DNA of 64,000 nt from contig JAYKKT010000040.1 of assembly GCA_036023115.1 (NCBI GenBank), positions 6,235,001-6,299,000 on the forward strand, in the 5' to 3' direction. Source of the stretch: Brasenia schreberi. Taxonomy: Eukaryota; Streptophyta; Magnoliopsida; Nymphaeales; Cabombaceae. The notes beneath the pieces are model-generated. The model saw nothing but the letters and a program-made list of their open reading frames with translations, made no database searches and had not been told where the DNA came from. Position numbers and translations under genes: made by a program. Positions 62,583 through 64,000 of the stretch are shown in pieces. Position 1 is the stretch's first letter. Every line of letters starts with the position of its first letter.

Positions 62583-62867
62583 ACTTGGAGTTGGATTTTG
62601 CAATCCAATTACACGATTATTTAGTTGGATTTGGTAAACCCATACCCAATGCCAATTGGATCCATTTGCATCCTTCAGTGGATTTGGTGAAAGTTTCCAA
62701 CCATTGAAACATGATTTTCTGTGAACCCAACGCTAACTTAAGGATATTCAAAGGAACTCATTGATACAACAAATCCCACGTGCTGCCCTTTTTGCTGTGT
62801 ATAAAGCTCATACCCCTCCCATGAACCCATCCACACAGTGTGTGAGTGCGGTCTTGTGCAATCAGAC

Positions 62868-63814
62868 ATGGACTTACAGTTCCTACTACGAGCCATAGTG
62901 ACTGAGCTAAGCTCGCTTTCACCAATCGCCATGGCTGCAGCGGTAGCCTCGTTCATCTTCCTCCCCATCTTCCTGTCTTCCCCTTTCTTCTGGCATCGAA
63001 ATTGGCCGAAATCACCACCGGGCCCAATTGGTGTACCCATATTAGGCTGCCTGCCTTACCTTTCCCACCGGATCCATGAGGACTTCCACAAGCTCTCCTT
63101 CAAGTATGGCCCGTTCTTTAGTGTCTGTATGGGCCTACGCCCCGCAGTCTCGTGGCCTCGAGCCCTGCCATAATGCGTGAGATGCTCAAGGTTAAGGACT
63201 CGAGCTTCTCGAGTAGGACCATAACCGAGGCAGTCCGGACCGTGACCTATGATGCAACCTCCCTAGTACCATACGGGTCACGATGGCGCAAGGTCCTGAC
63301 CACTGAGCTCTTCTCTTCCAGGTCAATTGAGCTATTGCAGCCAGCTCGTAGAACCCAGATTGATTGGATACTCCGGACCATGTACAAGGCCGGCACGACG
63401 GGTCAGGCCGTCAACATAGCTGACTCTACGTTCATCGTGTCGGCGAACCTAGTGAGCAACTTGGTCTGCAGCAAGAACCTGTTTGATCCAGAGAAGAAGG
63501 GGGGAAAGGGATTAAAGGAGATGGTTTGGGAGATACTGGAGCTGGTGGGTGCGCCGAACCTAGCCGACTTGGTGCCATTCTTGCAGGTGGTCGACCCCCA
63601 GGGGCTTAAGAGGAGGGTGAGTAAGGTGGTTAAGAGGTTTGACGACTTCTTTGAGATGCTGATAGATGATAGGCTGGAAGAGAGAAAGGGAGGTGTAAAA
63701 GTGAATGAGGAAGGGAGGCTGGACATGTTAGATGTGTTCTTGAACTACAAAAGTGAGAAGGATGATGATGAATTGAAGGAGTTCTCCAGAGTGGATATCA
63801 AGGGCATGCTCTCT
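62868..63814 (+). pseudogene. CYP71-clan cytochrome P450, first exon, frameshifted and partial
   Basis: Plant A-type P450s are ER-anchored haem monooxygenases. From the ATG at 62868 the frame shows an N-terminal membrane anchor (about residues 21-42), the proline-rich hinge WPKSPPGPIGVPILG, and YGPFFSVCMGLRPAV to about residue 94. A one-base loss near 63147 then puts the rest in another frame. Homology resumes there with VASSPAIMREML and runs through SLVPYGSRWRKVLTTELF, LVPFLQVVDPQGLKRR and RLDMLDVFLNYKSE to a donor at 63814/63815. The helix-C motif normally reads WxxxR, but here W-R-K-V-L lacks the arginine. The haem-binding cysteine would lie in the next exon, beyond the window. Resemblance is closest to CYP76/CYP80-like proteins (weak inference). 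Either a pseudogene or one assembly error plus a divergent motif. Confidence 0.82.
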
Positions 63815-64000
63815 GTAAGTCATATCATCATCATCATTGTCATTATTATTATTATTATTATCATCATTATCAAGAAAACCCTTATCAGAAGAAGTGGGTT
63901 CTACCCAGTTCCGGTGGGTCTTGATGCATTCCAATTTGAACCAAGAACTAGAAAAAGTAGAATAATTTTGAAAATCCTTACAAAATTGGACGGAGAACGG
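63815..64000 (+). other. Start of P450 intron, to window edge
   Basis: The sequence after TCT/GTAAGT is T-rich with an ATC/ATT trinucleotide run at 63826-63868. The next exon is not in the window. Confidence 0.6.

Larger units (their letters stand above)
59561..62867. other. Intergenic DNA with SINEs and a MITE-like repeat
   Basis: Contents: the aldo-keto reductase 3' flank; a SINE-like minus-strand fragment at 59905-59990; SINEs at 60553, 60990 and 62450; a MITE-like repeat at 61302-61576; and an A/G-rich run at 61925-61970. Short open frames show no domain. The last 250 bp is promoter side of the P450. Confidence 0.45.

Overview
This is nuclear DNA from a flowering plant. The genes have GT-AG introns, two are multi-exon plant families (a group-6-type remorin and a TOM1/TOM3-type membrane protein), and the space between them is filled with nested plant transposons (RTE-type LINE, Ty1-copia, a non-autonomous LTR element, hAT-like elements, tRNA-derived SINEs, MITEs) and long AT/GA/CA microsatellites. 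I cannot name the species from sequence alone.

Layout. 1-71: possible first codons of a minus-strand gene running off the left edge. 72-3650: repeats, including a truncated LINE. 3817-10268 (minus): complete six-exon remorin, 547 aa. 10400-16960: intergenic, with SINEs, LINE fossils and microsatellites. About 16970-22894: a decayed copia element on the minus strand with two long LTRs. 22900-27260: intergenic remnants. 27267-35877 (minus): complete 11-exon TOM1/TOM3 homologue, 278 aa, with two non-autonomous hAT-like elements in its introns. 36240-46542: a roughly 3.2 kb segment present twice. The second copy is interrupted by a 3,150 bp LTR element that carries non-retroviral-looking coding fragments. 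46742-50031 (minus): a nearly intact RTE LINE. 50616-53905 (minus): an apparently intronless, frameshifted pseudogene of the C-terminal part of a FURRY/MOR2-PAG1-type cell morphogenesis protein, with a foreign insert. 54085-54740: tail of a copia element. 56400-59560 (plus): three-exon aldo-keto reductase, 368 aa. 59570-62860: SINEs and a MITE. 62868-63814 (plus): first exon of a CYP71-clan cytochrome P450 with a frameshift, running off the right edge.

The genes do not form a pathway. The most informative gene-level observation is that the remorin and the TOM3-type gene are adjacent and on the same strand; from memory, their Arabidopsis counterparts (At2g02170 and At2g02180) are also neighbours, which would be ancient microsynteny. 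I found no convincing new biological system. The strongest oddities are the nested and chimeric elements: the LTR element with apparent captured coding sequence, a duplication whose two copies look more alike than the LTRs of an element present in only one of them, the FURRY pseudogene with an exon-intron-like insert, and an aldo-keto reductase that lacks the usual cofactor lysine.
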